DNA of 64,000 bases from Hyphomicrobium sp. (GTDB lineage: Bacteria > Pseudomonadota > Alphaproteobacteria > Rhizobiales > Hyphomicrobiaceae): the NCBI RefSeq assembly GCF_009026145.1, contig NZ_WBUE01000024.1, forward strand, positions 1-64,000. Reading direction: 5' to 3'. Below are positions 13,129 through 23,243 of the stretch, one piece after another. The translations under genes and the position numbers were made by a program. Under the pieces are notes generated by a model. That model was not told the origin of the DNA. It saw only the letters and a program-made list of their open reading frames with translations, and ran no database searches. Position 1 is the first letter of the stretch. Each line of letters begins with the position of its first letter.

Positions 13129-13169
13129 TGAATTTGTGGCAGCGACGAGATCCTTTTTGCGCCGTGTTC

Positions 13170-13649
13170 CTACTTCTCCGGCACCGAGATCGGCACGCCC
13201 GGCTCGCGCTTGGCGCGACGGATGGTGAGGAACGTCTTGACGCTGGCGACGTTGGGCGCCGCCGTCAGCTCGTCCAGCACGAACTCCTGAAACGCCGGCA
13301 AGTCCTTGGCCACGCACTTGAGCATGTAGTCGCTCTCGCCCGACAGCATGTAGGCTTCGCGCACGATCGGCCAGCCGAGCACCCGATTTTCGAAGGCGCG
13401 CAGCTCCCCCTCGGCCTGGTTATGCAACCCTACCATGGCGAAGGCCGTCAGCTCGAAGCCGAGTGCCGCCTCGTCGAGCAGCACCGTATAGCCGGCGATA
13501 AGGCCGGCCTGCTCCAGGGCGCGCACGCGCCGCAGGCAGGGCGGTGCCGACAGCCCGACGCGGGAGGCCAGCGCGACGTTGGTCATGCTGCCGTCGGCCT
13601 GCAGCTCCTTGAGGATGCGCCAATCGACGGGGTCCAGGCGCAAGGCCAT
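13170..13649 (-). CDS. Lrp/AsnC family transcriptional regulator
   Basis: A 159-residue regulator: an N-terminal helix-turn-helix (LDPVDWRILKELQADGSMTNVALASRVGLS-type, with PCLRRVRALEQAGLI as recognition part) and a C-terminal RAM ligand-binding domain (AFAMVGLHNQ, LSGESDYMLKCVAKDL). Family members sense amino acids and act as octamers. The start MALRLDPVDW at 13649 has GGAGAG 9 bases upstream and gives the normal family length. It is transcribed divergently from the ELM1-family gene (181-base gap), but nothing in the sequence identifies its target. Confidence 0.93.
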   Translation of the reverse strand: MALRLDPVDWRILKELQADGSMTNVALASRVGLSAPPCLRRVRALEQAGLIAGYTVLLDEAALGFELTAFAMVGLHNQAEGELRAFENRVLGWPIVREAYMLSGESDYMLKCVAKDLPAFQEFVLDELTAAPNVASVKTFLTIRRAKREPGVPISVPEK

Positions 13650-13829
13650 CGCGCAATTCTCTCCGCGGATGCAGTCAGCGCCGACAGGGGGACGCCGGAG
13701 CGCCTGACGTTGCACCAAGCCGCGAGCTTTGGCTAGCGCCCGGGGCCGCTTGTGCAGCGCCCTCGCAGTTGCGTCGCAAAGAGGGATGGACAGCGCGCGC
13801 GCCAATGGCGACAAGCTCGGGGCAGCGAC

Positions 13830-14834
13830 ATGGATGCAGCCGCCAAACAGCAGCGCCCGCTACAGGGCCTCAGCGCGTGGATCATCACCACCGGCGCCGC
13901 CGGAATGGACGCGCAGACGCGCGGCGTCGCCGATGCGCTCGGCCTCGCCTACGAGATGAAGCCCATCGCGCCGAAGGGCCTCTTCAAGCTTTTGGCGCCG
14001 TGGGGGCCGGTCGCACCTTCGGAGCGGTTTGGCGCGCCGGGCACTCCTTTCGCTCCCCCCTGGCCCGAGGTCGCCATCGCCCTCGGGCGCACCAGCGTGC
14101 CATACCTGCGCGCGCTGCGCCGACGCTCGCCCGCGACGTTCACGCTGCTGATGCTCGACACCAGGGCCGGGCTTTCTGCCGCCGACCTGATCTGGGTGCC
14201 GCAGCACGACCGCCTGCGCGGGGATAACATCATCACCACGCTGACCGCGCCGCACAGCTTCACGCCCGAACGGCTGGCCGCGCTGCGCCGCGCCGTGCCT
14301 GCGGACATCGCGGCGCTGCCGCGCCCGCGCGTCGCCGTGATCTTGGGCGGCAAGAATGCCGTCTACGCGTTTCGTCCCGAGGACGATGCGCGCTTCGCCG
14401 GTGCGCTGGCCTCGCTCGGCGCGCTGGGTGCCAGCTTCATGATCACGCCGTCGCGGCGCACGCACGCGCGCCTGCTCGAGGTGACCGAGGCGGCGACGCG
14501 TGCCTTCCCGCGCATGTTGTGGAACGGGGAGGGCGCCAATCCTTACCCCGACTTTCTCGGCCACGCCGACCTCTTCGTCGTCACCGCCGACAGCGTCAAC
14601 ATGACGGGCGAGGCGGCGGCGACCGGGCGCCCGGTGCTGGTGTTCACTCCGTCGGGCGGCTCGGCCAAGTTCCGCCGCTTCCACGCGGCGCTGCATGCCC
14701 ACGGCGCCACGCGGCCGCTGCCCGACCGCCTCGACGCGATTCCCACGTGGAGCTACCCACCCTTGCACTCCGCCGCGACGATCGCGCGCGAGGTCGAGCG
14801 CCGCTGGCTCGCCGGCCAGGGAGCGCGGACGTGA
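13830..14834 (+). CDS. ELM1-family protein (mitochondrial fission ELM1-like), copy 1
   Basis: A 334-residue protein of the family named after the plant mitochondrial fission factor ELM1, widespread in alphaproteobacteria and of unsettled biochemical role; the fold resembles GT-B glycosyltransferases. Characteristic segments are GLSAWIITTGAAGMDAQTRG, the APPWPEVAIALGRTSVPYLR region, IWVPQHDRLRGDNIITTLTAPH and the C-terminal VTADSVNMTGEAAATGRPV, which resembles the nucleotide-sugar-binding end of GT-B enzymes. The ATG at 13830 removes an implausible Arg-rich extension. The downstream CPBP gene overlaps its stop by one base. A second copy lies at 16298. Confidence 0.85.
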   Translation: MDAAAKQQRPLQGLSAWIITTGAAGMDAQTRGVADALGLAYEMKPIAPKGLFKLLAPWGPVAPSERFGAPGTPFAPPWPEVAIALGRTSVPYLRALRRRSPATFTLLMLDTRAGLSAADLIWVPQHDRLRGDNIITTLTAPHSFTPERLAALRRAVPADIAALPRPRVAVILGGKNAVYAFRPEDDARFAGALASLGALGASFMITPSRRTHARLLEVTEAATRAFPRMLWNGEGANPYPDFLGHADLFVVTADSVNMTGEAAATGRPVLVFTPSGGSAKFRRFHAALHAHGATRPLPDRLDAIPTWSYPPLHSAATIAREVERRWLAGQGART

Positions 14835-15562
14835 TGCAGAAGGCGTCTCCGCCAAGCATCGACGTCCTGTGCGCCGGCGGGACGCTCACCATCCCGCAGC
14901 TCACCCTGCCGGCGCGCGCCTGGCGCATCCTCGAGATGGCGCTGCTCTACGTGGCGGCTCCCTTCGCGGTCGATCGCGCGGTGCATGGCGAGGGCGTTCC
15001 GGTGTTCATCGCCCTGCTGCCGGTGCTGGCGGTCGTCGTCGTGTTTCTTGCCATCGACCGCTCGTTCTCACTGCGCCGCGAGCTCTCCCGCGGGTTCAGC
15101 TTCGCGCAGCTCGGCTCCATCCTGGCCGTGTTCGCCGTCGGCGGCGGTGCCGTCGCCGCCTACGTCGCCCACTATCACCCGGCGCTGTTCCTGGAGTTTC
15201 CGCGCAACCGCCCGGAGACCTACCAGCGCATCATGCTGCTCTATCCGCTGATGTCGGTCGTTGTGCAGGAGCTGGTCTACCGTACGTTCTTCTTCCATCG
15301 CTATGGCGTCTTGTTCGGGGGCGCGTGGTGGCTGGCGATCATCCTCAACGGGGTGTTGTTCGGGCTCGGGCACGTCGTCATCGGTACGCCGCTCGCCGTC
15401 TACGGCACCATGGCGACGGGCGCGCTGTTCGCTTGGCGCTACGCCATGACGCGCTCGTTCTGGGCGGTGTTCCTCGAGCACACGCTGTGGGGCGCGCTGG
15501 TGTTCACGGTGGGGCTCGGACGCTACTTCTTCACCGGCGTCGGCATCCTCTCCTGGCGCTGA
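14834..15562 (+). CDS. CPBP-family intramembrane protease-like protein
   Basis: A 242-residue membrane protein with about six predicted helices. It carries the three CPBP (CAAX protease and bacteriocin-processing) motifs: QELVYR (145-150, a variant of EExxxR with the first Glu replaced by Gln), FGLGH (176-180) and EHTLWG (215-220). Members are glutamate-type intramembrane proteases or protein-interaction scaffolds. Whether this variant is active is uncertain because of the E-to-Q change. It starts at the TGATG overlap with the ELM1-family gene, so the two are coupled. The 3' end overlaps the convergent small gene by 32 bases. Confidence 0.82.
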   Translation: MQKASPPSIDVLCAGGTLTIPQLTLPARAWRILEMALLYVAAPFAVDRAVHGEGVPVFIALLPVLAVVVVFLAIDRSFSLRRELSRGFSFAQLGSILAVFAVGGGAVAAYVAHYHPALFLEFPRNRPETYQRIMLLYPLMSVVVQELVYRTFFFHRYGVLFGGAWWLAIILNGVLFGLGHVVIGTPLAVYGTMATGALFAWRYAMTRSFWAVFLEHTLWGALVFTVGLGRYFFTGVGILSWR

Positions 15563-15923
15563 ACGTCAAGCGGCCTCCGGCCGGTGAGCCGAGTCTGTGA
15601 TGTTTCTTCTTGCACACGGCCTGCAGCTCCGCCCAGGCCCCGGGCGCCATGGTGTCGACGCGCACGCCCTGCATGGCCAGCGCCCGAATGCGCCGCCGCG
15701 TCAGATAGAACTCGGATCGATCGGAATCGGCGCGCACGTTGCTGCAGTTCGGGCGCCTGACACCGGGAACGTAGTAGCCGCGTGGCAGCCAGTCGCAATC
15801 CGTGTAGCCGCCCATGGCGGTCCAGCAGACATAGGTTTTGCGGGCGTGACCTGCATCCGCCGCATTGCCGGCCGCCATGCTGCAGAGCGCTACGGCGCTG
15901 AGCAGAGTGAGGATCTTACGCAT
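15531..15923 (-). CDS. Small secreted Cys-containing protein
   Basis: A 130-residue protein with a clear signal peptide (MRKILTLLSAVALCSMAAG..ADAGHA) and five cysteines after it (YVCWTAMG, TDCDWLP, PNCSNV, AVCKKK, GCRRR), suggesting disulfides. GGAGGA lies 9 bases before the ATG at 15923. I do not recognise the family. The 3' end runs 32 bases into the convergent CPBP gene, so the last ~10 residues are encoded in both strands. Confidence 0.7.
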   Translation of the reverse strand: MRKILTLLSAVALCSMAAGNAADAGHARKTYVCWTAMGGYTDCDWLPRGYYVPGVRRPNCSNVRADSDRSEFYLTRRRIRALAMQGVRVDTMAPGAWAELQAVCKKKHHRLGSPAGGRLTFSARRGCRRR

Positions 15924-16297
15924 TGTCCGTTTTCCTCCCGCGCGCCGCGGCGGAGGCGGACCCGAGCGCATGCAATACTTTTCGATCACAATATGCCTGG
16001 CACGGCGCGCCCAATGCTCCCCCGCACGCGGCCAGGCACCACGCTAGCCAGCGGCGAATGCCTCGCAAACGCCAAAAGCGAAACAGCGAGCCTTTCATCA
16101 AGCTGACGCGGCAGATAGGCAACAGAGACCGTCGCTTGCACAGGTTGGCTGCCAACGAGTTCGAATGTGCGGGCGCACCAAGAGCCTGACGCATCAAGTC
16201 GTGCCAGCAGCGTTGCACCGAATTCAAGTGAGGTGACGGGAGGACGGGGCGGGACTAGATCTTAGGCGTCCTCGAAAGCCGATTTCAATTCGCAGGG
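15924..16297. other. Non-coding gap with no gene recognised
   Basis: This 374-base stretch lies between a minus-strand secreted protein and a plus-strand ELM1-family gene and should hold both promoters. Base composition is visibly lower in GC than the surroundings. A palindrome GTTGGC-t-GCCAACGAGT (16144-16160) matches the first greA-leader palindrome with one mismatch. Reading frames here lack recognisable features. Confidence 0.5.
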
Positions 16298-17305
16298 ATG
16301 GAGCCGCCGGTGCCTGACACGCATGGCGTTCTCGACGGACGCAAATGCTGGATCATCAGCGACGGTAAGGCCGGCAACGACGCGCAAACGGTCGGTGTCG
16401 CGAGCGCACTCGGAGTCGACATCACGGTCAAGCGTGTCGCGCCCTCCGGCATTCACAAGCTCCTGTCGCCTTGGATCGGCGTTGCCTCGCGCGAGCGGTT
16501 CGGGAAAGAGGGCAGCCTGTTTGCGCCACCCTGGCCCGACATCGCGCTCTCCATCGGGCGCCTGACGACGCCATACATTCGCGCATTGAAGCGCCACGCC
16601 GGCGAGCGGACTTTCACCGTCATCTTGCAAGATCCGAAAGTGTCACTCGGGACGGCCGATCTCTTCTGGGTGCCGGAGCACGACCGCCTGCGTGGCCCGA
16701 ACGTCATCACGACGTTGACGGCGCCACATCGGTTCACCGCTGAGCGTCTCGAAACGATGCGGCGTGCCATGCCGCCCGATATAGCTGCGCTTCCCCAGCC
16801 GCGCGTTGCTGTTCTGCTCGGTGGCTCCAACGGCGACTATCTCTACTCCGTCGGCGCGCTCGAGCGCCTCGCGCACGCGCTTTCAGCACTCGGCAACGAC
16901 GGCGCAAGCTTTCTCATCACACCCTCGCGACGTACCGAGCCGGCGATTGTCGAGTGCGTGCGTGCTGCGACTGAGCGCTTTCCCCGCATCTTCTGGGACA
17001 GGACGGGAGACAATCCCTATCCGCATTTCCTTGCGTGCGCGGACGTGTTTCTGGCGCCGGCCGATAGCGTCAACATGACCGGCGAGCCGTGCGCTACCGG
17101 ACGCCCTGTGTACGTCTTCCATGCGGATGGCGGCTCAGCGAAATTCGCGCGCTTCCATAAAGCCTTGGAACGCCATGGTGCAACTCGGCGGTTGCCAGAG
17201 CCCTGTAAAGGTATAGAGCAATGGAATTATAGGCCGCTCAACTCGGCACCAGAAATTGCCCGGGAAATCGCGCGTCGGTTTCGACTGGGACGCCACGCAT
17301 GCTGA
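16298..17305 (+). CDS. ELM1-family protein, copy 2
   Basis: A 335-residue paralogue of the protein at 13830. Shared landmarks are RKCWIISDGKAGNDAQTVGV, SRERFGKEGSLFAPPWPDIA, WVPEHDRLRGPNVITTLTAPH, RMFW/RIFW-type segment PRIFWDRTGDNPYPHF and APADSVNMTGEPCATGRPV. Identity looks moderate throughout, so this is an old duplication rather than a recent copy. Third-position GC seems lower than in neighbouring genes. The ribosome site at 16298 is weak and the start is the least certain part. A 2OG-Fe(II) oxygenase gene follows after 107 bases. Confidence 0.83.
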   Translation: MEPPVPDTHGVLDGRKCWIISDGKAGNDAQTVGVASALGVDITVKRVAPSGIHKLLSPWIGVASRERFGKEGSLFAPPWPDIALSIGRLTTPYIRALKRHAGERTFTVILQDPKVSLGTADLFWVPEHDRLRGPNVITTLTAPHRFTAERLETMRRAMPPDIAALPQPRVAVLLGGSNGDYLYSVGALERLAHALSALGNDGASFLITPSRRTEPAIVECVRAATERFPRIFWDRTGDNPYPHFLACADVFLAPADSVNMTGEPCATGRPVYVFHADGGSAKFARFHKALERHGATRRLPEPCKGIEQWNYRPLNSAPEIAREIARRFRLGRHAC

Positions 17306-17412
17306 TCAACGTATAGTGGGGAGCAAAAACGAAATTCGCCGCCCCGCGTGGTGCGGCCAACGCCTGGCTTTGGCATCCATATCGTCATGAGTCGATTTGG
17401 GAGCGCCATGCC

Positions 17413-18093
17413 ATGCCAGCATCCGCACAAGAGATCGCTCGTTCGTTGCGTGAGAGTTTCCGCCGCGCCAGCGTAAAGCGTGAGCCATACCGCCACTGGT
17501 TCTTGCGTGACTGCCTTCCCGCCTCAGTCGTCGAGGAGATTCTGGCGCTGCCAATTGCCGCCGCCGACCTCGGCGGCGTTTCCGGCAAGCGTGAGCTGCA
17601 CAATGCTACCCGGCAATATTTCGATGCGCCGAACCGGGCCGCGTACGGCTGCGTGGCGGCGGTCGCCGGAGCTCTCCAGGATCGGCAAGTCACAGAGGAG
17701 ATCGAGCGCACTTTCGGCGCCAGACTCGATGGCAGCTATTTGCGCATCGAGCTTGCCCAGGACGTCGATGGCTTCTGGCTGGAGCCGCACACCGACATCG
17801 GCGTGAAAACCTTCACGTTCCTGCTATACCTATCGAAGGATCCTGCGCACGCCGACCTCGGGACCGACATCTACAACACTGACAAGAAGTGGGTAGGTCG
17901 CTCCCCCTTTGCTTCGAACGCAGGGCTGATCTTCGTACCCTCGACCATCAGCTATCATGGCTTCGAGCGACGCAAGATCGAGGGCGTGCGCAAGTCGCTG
18001 GTCATCAACTACGTCACCAACGAGTGGCGCGCGCGCGAGCAGTTGGCCTATCCCGAGCAGCCCGTGCTGGCGCTCGAGCCCGTAGGCGCGTAG
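17413..18093 (+). CDS. 2OG-Fe(II) oxygenase-like protein
   Basis: A 226-residue protein with the double-stranded beta-helix signature of 2-oxoglutarate/Fe(II) dioxygenases. The HxD pair is H126/D128 in FWLEPHTDIGVKTFTFLLYL, the distal His is H182 in SYHGFERR, and R193 in GVRKSLVINY is the probable 2-oxoglutarate anchor. All residues needed for activity are present. The substrate is unknown; such enzymes beside glycosyltransferase-like genes can act on small molecules or proteins. It is followed by a hairpin terminator at 18120. Confidence 0.82.
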   Translation: MPASAQEIARSLRESFRRASVKREPYRHWFLRDCLPASVVEEILALPIAAADLGGVSGKRELHNATRQYFDAPNRAAYGCVAAVAGALQDRQVTEEIERTFGARLDGSYLRIELAQDVDGFWLEPHTDIGVKTFTFLLYLSKDPAHADLGTDIYNTDKKWVGRSPFASNAGLIFVPSTISYHGFERRKIEGVRKSLVINYVTNEWRAREQLAYPEQPVLALEPVGA

Positions 18094-18119
18094 ACGGGCT
18101 GCTGTAAGAGCGATTTGCC

Positions 18120-18143
18120 GGTCCGGGGTTCACGCCCCGGACC
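18120..18143 (+). terminator. Hairpin after the oxygenase gene
   Basis: GGTCCGGGG (18120-18128), TTCACG loop, CCCCGGACC (18135-18143): a perfect 9-bp GC-rich stem, with GTTGCGTTT following. Likely a rho-independent terminator. Confidence 0.6.
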
Positions 18144-18334
18144 GTTGCGTTTGCCGACCGCTGCCAAGTTCCCTATATAGCTCAGCAACTTGATCGGCGC
18201 GCATAACGCGCAACCGCCGCCTGCGGCAAGCGGCCGGTGCCCGCCGCGACCGACCTCCGTTGAGGCCCGCGCGCCAATCCGCTAGAAGGCCGCTAGCTCA
18301 ATCCCGGCATTGCGATTTTGAGGAGGCCGCCCCC

Positions 18335-19996
<1,662 letters not shown>

Positions 19997-20209
19997 GAGA
20001 GCTGCTTTCGGTCCACGATGGGGTGGTGAAGGTCGCGGCCAGGTCTGCCGGTGATGCGGCGGTCCGTAAAAGTCGCTGACAGTTAGACGAAAGCGCTGAT
20101 GCCCGAGTTCCGATTGCTTTTGCCACTTGGCAGACGAGCTGTGGATGCTCGGTGCGCGCTGACAGACAATCTCTCCGTGAGCCGACGATAACCTCATAGG
20201 AGAGGAAAC

Positions 20210-20377
20210 ATGAAAAGCCTGCTTTCGCTCATGGCGTTGGGCCTTGTGGCGGCGGTGGCCGCTCCCGCGTTCGCCGAAGATGCTCCCCCGACGACAAAGG
20301 CTGAATGCGAGAAAACGCCGGACATGGAATGGGACGAGGCCGCTGGGAAGTGCGTGAGAGAGTCGCCTGGCGGTTAG
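20210..20377 (+). CDS. Small secreted peptide (55 aa)
   Basis: A 55-codon gene with a strong ribosome site (GGAGAGGAAAC before the ATG) and an unmistakable signal peptide, MKSLLSLMALGLVAAVAAP, cleavage near AFAE. The mature part, about 30 residues, is acidic and contains two cysteines (AECEKTPDMEWDEAAGKCV) that could form one disulfide. A perfect hairpin follows 33 bases after the stop. I do not recognise the family. Location upstream of the methyltransferase gives no clue to role. Confidence 0.75.
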   Translation: MKSLLSLMALGLVAAVAAPAFAEDAPPTTKAECEKTPDMEWDEAAGKCVRESPGG

Positions 20378-20410
20378 GGTCCCTGGCGCGCATATCCGAT
20401 ATGCCTATCT

Positions 20411-20437
20411 GAGCGGCGGGTTCACGGCCCGCCGCTC
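20411..20437 (+). terminator. Hairpin after the small secreted peptide gene
   Basis: GAGCGGCGGG (20411-20420), loop, CCCGCCGCTC (20428-20437): a perfect 10-bp stem. A T-run is lacking. It probably ends the short transcript. Confidence 0.6.
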
Positions 20438-20536
20438 TGCATGCGGCAAAGTCAGCCTCCGTCCAAGCCCGCGCCTTGAGTCGCACGCGCCGCGCAACTA
20501 GGCTCTCGCGTGCGAGGGGCCAACGGAGCAGAGCCC

Positions 20537-21550
20537 ATGAGCGCGACCGTAACTCCCAACGACATTCTTCAACTCGGCATGGGGTTCTGGGGATCGAAGA
20601 CGCTGCTCAGCGCCGTCGAGCTTGGCGTGTTCGGCGAACTGGCCAAGGCGCCCGCGAACATTGAGACCCTGACGCGGCGGCTCGGCCTGCATCCGCGCTC
20701 GGCGCGCGATTTTCTCGACGCCCTCGTCGCCTTGAGGATGCTCGAGCGCGTCGACGGCATCTATCGCAATACTTCGGCTACCGACCTCTTTCTCGACCCG
20801 CAAAAGCCGAGCTACGTAGGCGGCGTCCTGGAGATGGCCAACGCGCGGCTCTACGGGTTCTGGGGCTCGCTGACGGAGGCGCTGAGGACGGGTGCGCCGC
20901 AGAACGAAAGCAAGGGCGCGGGCAGCGACCTGTTCGAGGCGCTGTACGCCGATCCCGAGCGCCTCAAGCGCTTCTTGCGGGCGATGAGCAGCATCAGTGC
21001 CGGTCCCGCGCAGGCGATCGCGGCCAAGTTTCCCTGGGCCGACTATAGTTCATTCGTCGATGTCGGCTGCGCGCAAGGCATGGTTCCCGTCACCCTCGCA
21101 CACGCGCACGCCCATCTTACCGGCTACGGGTTCGACCTCCCCGAGGTCGGGCCGGTGTTTAGGGGGTTCGTTGAGAACAGCGGGCTCTCGGACCGCATAT
21201 CCTTCGTGGCCGGCAACTTTTTCGAAGATCCGCTGCCGACGGCCGACGTCATCGTCATGGGTCACATCCTTCACGACTGGGACCTCGAGCAGAAGCGCGC
21301 GCTGATCGCCAAGGCGTACGAGGCGCTGCCGATGGGCGGTGCCTTCATCGCCTACGACGCGATCATCGACGACGAGCGGCGGCAGAACGCCTACGGCCTG
21401 CTGATGAGCCTCAACATGCTCATCGAGACGACGGGCGGGTTCGACTACACGGGCGCCGACTGCCAGGCATGGATGCGCGCGGCCGGCTTCTCGGCAACGC
21501 GGGTCGAGCCGCTGGTGGGATCGACGTCGATGGTCATCGGCCGCAAGTAG
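20537..21550 (+). CDS. SAM-dependent O-methyltransferase (COMT/hydroxyneurosporene type)
   Basis: A 337-residue enzyme of the O-methyltransferase family 2. It has an N-terminal winged-helix dimerisation domain (residues ~10-90, [23 protein letters not shown]...), then the Rossmann domain with motif I DVGCAQG (175-181), the ribose-binding Asp region GYGFDLPEV, and the HDWD motif (246-249) in which the His is the catalytic base of family members. Substrates of relatives include phenolic natural products and hydroxylated carotenoids; nothing adjacent indicates which. GGAG precedes the ATG at 20537 by 9 bases. Confidence 0.88.
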   Translation: MSATVTPNDILQLGMGFWGSKTLLSAVELGVFGELAKAPANIETLTRRLGLHPRSARDFLDALVALRMLERVDGIYRNTSATDLFLDPQKPSYVGGVLEMANARLYGFWGSLTEALRTGAPQNESKGAGSDLFEALYADPERLKRFLRAMSSISAGPAQAIAAKFPWADYSSFVDVGCAQGMVPVTLAHAHAHLTGYGFDLPEVGPVFRGFVENSGLSDRISFVAGNFFEDPLPTADVIVMGHILHDWDLEQKRALIAKAYEALPMGGAFIAYDAIIDDERRQNAYGLLMSLNMLIETTGGFDYTGADCQAWMRAAGFSATRVEPLVGSTSMVIGRK

Positions 21551-21657
21551 CCGCATCGGGATTGCCTGGCGCGCCCTACGGGGCGCGCCACAGCCGAGCC
21601 CAAATCTCCTGCCATTGCCGCGGCCGTTGAACGTGACGCAAGTCGATGGGGGAGTGC

Positions 21658-22320
21658 ATGGGGCGGTTTGCAGATCGCGTGCGCGCAAGCGATCCGGCGG
21701 AGATCGCGACGCAGGGGATCATGGGCCTTGAAGGTGGCAAGCTGGCCGCGGTCTTGTCGGCTGTCGCGCTGGCGTTCTCCGGCTACAGTCTGTGGGAGAC
21801 CTCGCTCAAGCAAGCCGATGTGCGCGTCTTCGTGCCGCCCGTCATCCAGTACGCGGCCCCCTATCAGAACTCCAATTTCGAGGTGATCGCAGTGCCCGTC
21901 ACGCTGGCCAACGAGGGCGCGCGCACGGCGACCGTTCTCGCCATGGAGCTCGTGGCAACGGATGCGCGCAGCAAGCAAACGAAGCGCTTCTATGCCGCCG
22001 ACTTTGGCCGCTGGAGCATGGAGCGCACGCGCGCGGGCGCCTACGAGCCGTTTGCGCCCTTATCGCTCGCCGGCCGCTCGAGCCGCACCGAAACCGTGCT
22101 GTTCTACACGCGCGGCGAGGACCAGAAGCCGGACCAGCTGATCCGCGAGCCGGGGTCCTATTCCTTCTCGCTGGTCCTCGACGTCGCCGAGAGCGACAAG
22201 AAGCCGACCGTGACCTTCGATCGGGCGTTGCTGAACTATGACGCCCGCGCCTTCACCGAGGGTACGCTGCCGCTCTACAGCGGCGACTGGCGCGCCTCCA
22301 GCAACGCCAAGCGCGAGTAG
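21658..22320 (+). CDS. Membrane-anchored protein of unknown function
   Basis: A 220-residue protein with one hydrophobic segment (~residues 28-46, KLAAVLSAVALAFSGYSLW) and the rest probably periplasmic, rich in beta-strand-like segments (EVIAVPVTLANEGARTATVLAMELVA). The NEGARTATV region resembles immunoglobulin-like extracytoplasmic domains. I do not recognise a family. GGGGGAG is close upstream of the ATG at 21658; an in-frame ATG at 21646 lacks a ribosome site. The next gene follows after 57 bases in the same direction. Confidence 0.7.
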   Translation: MGRFADRVRASDPAEIATQGIMGLEGGKLAAVLSAVALAFSGYSLWETSLKQADVRVFVPPVIQYAAPYQNSNFEVIAVPVTLANEGARTATVLAMELVATDARSKQTKRFYAADFGRWSMERTRAGAYEPFAPLSLAGRSSRTETVLFYTRGEDQKPDQLIREPGSYSFSLVLDVAESDKKPTVTFDRALLNYDARAFTEGTLPLYSGDWRASSNAKRE

Positions 22321-22377
22321 ACGAGATCGCCAAGAGTCCGGCGGTTGTGCTAAGAGGTGGGGTGAAGGGATTGCGTC

Positions 22378-23076
22378 TTGAGCCAAATTCTCCGCCCCGC
22401 CGCGCTGTTGCGAGCGCTCGCAGCTGTCTGCGCGCTGGTCGCCGCGACAGGTATGCCGACGCGCGCTGAGGATGCGGCGGCCGCCGCCGGCACCTATTGC
22501 CTCACAGGCGTGCACGAGGTCGGCTCCTGCATGCGCCTGTCGCCCGATGGCACGTTCGAATACTTCCTCGCCTATGGCGCCTACGATGAGAGCGCCGAGG
22601 GGACTTGGCAGATGGGGAAGGGCGAGGTCATCGTCACCACGCCCGCCTACGACAAGCGCCCGGCCTTTTCCTTCAAGCGCATGCAGCCCAGCGGCACCGA
22701 TGCCTTCGACGTCATCGTCGAGAGCCAGAGCGGCCAGCCCATCGCCGGCGTGGACGTGAGCGTGACCTGCGACGGGCAGACCAAGTCTGCCGGCGTGACG
22801 CAAGCCGGCGGCTTCGCGGTCGACTGCGCCGGTGCGCCCATGGCAATTGCCTTGGGCCTCGGCATGTTCGGCATCGCACTGCAAACGCTCGATGTCTCGG
22901 CGCATGCCGGGACCGACAAGGCCTATGTGTTCGCGTTCGAGCCTGGCGATCTGGGCAAGAAGGCATTCGCCGCGCAACGCCTGCGCGTCGATGGCGATGC
23001 GCTCGAAATGACCTACGCCGACACGCCGATCAGGGAATTGCAGGGGCGACCGTTCCGCTACGTGCGCGAACGCTGA
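22378..23076 (+). CDS. Periplasmic protein of unknown function
   Basis: A 232-residue exported protein; the signal peptide runs to about MPTRAED. The mature N-terminus YCLTGVHEVGSCMRLSPDGTFEYFLAYGAYDESAEGTW has the look of a lipocalin-like or small beta-barrel fold. Further on there is SGQPIAGVDVSVTCDGQTKS, which resembles a carboxypeptidase-regulatory/Ig-type beta domain. The start is a TTG preceded by AAGGGA at ~8 bases; there is no ATG in a suitable place, so the start is tentative. Function unknown. Confidence 0.68.
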   Translation: MSQILRPAALLRALAAVCALVAATGMPTRAEDAAAAAGTYCLTGVHEVGSCMRLSPDGTFEYFLAYGAYDESAEGTWQMGKGEVIVTTPAYDKRPAFSFKRMQPSGTDAFDVIVESQSGQPIAGVDVSVTCDGQTKSAGVTQAGGFAVDCAGAPMAIALGLGMFGIALQTLDVSAHAGTDKAYVFAFEPGDLGKKAFAAQRLRVDGDALEMTYADTPIRELQGRPFRYVRER

Positions 23077-23243
23077 CGGACTGTTAGCCATGACCCTTTA
23101 TGGGTCTGTTGGGGACGCTCCTCCTTCGTGCTCAGGGATGACATGCGGCGCCCGCCACACTAGATGCACGCCACAGGGAAAGTCCCCGGTCGCCCCGCGA
23201 TCCGCCGATCGCCGCGGATGCTGAACACGCCGGAGCCCGGCTG

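Noticed and set aside
15916..16227. 103-codon minus-strand frame upstream of the small secreted protein gene
   Set aside because: No ribosome site, no signal peptide and Arg/Cys-rich composition; it overlaps the better-supported secreted protein start.
23077..23243. Possible repeat copy before the MFS gene
   Set aside because: Only the short CAGGGATGACA string recalls the GTCATCC elements; no paired hairpin, so not called.
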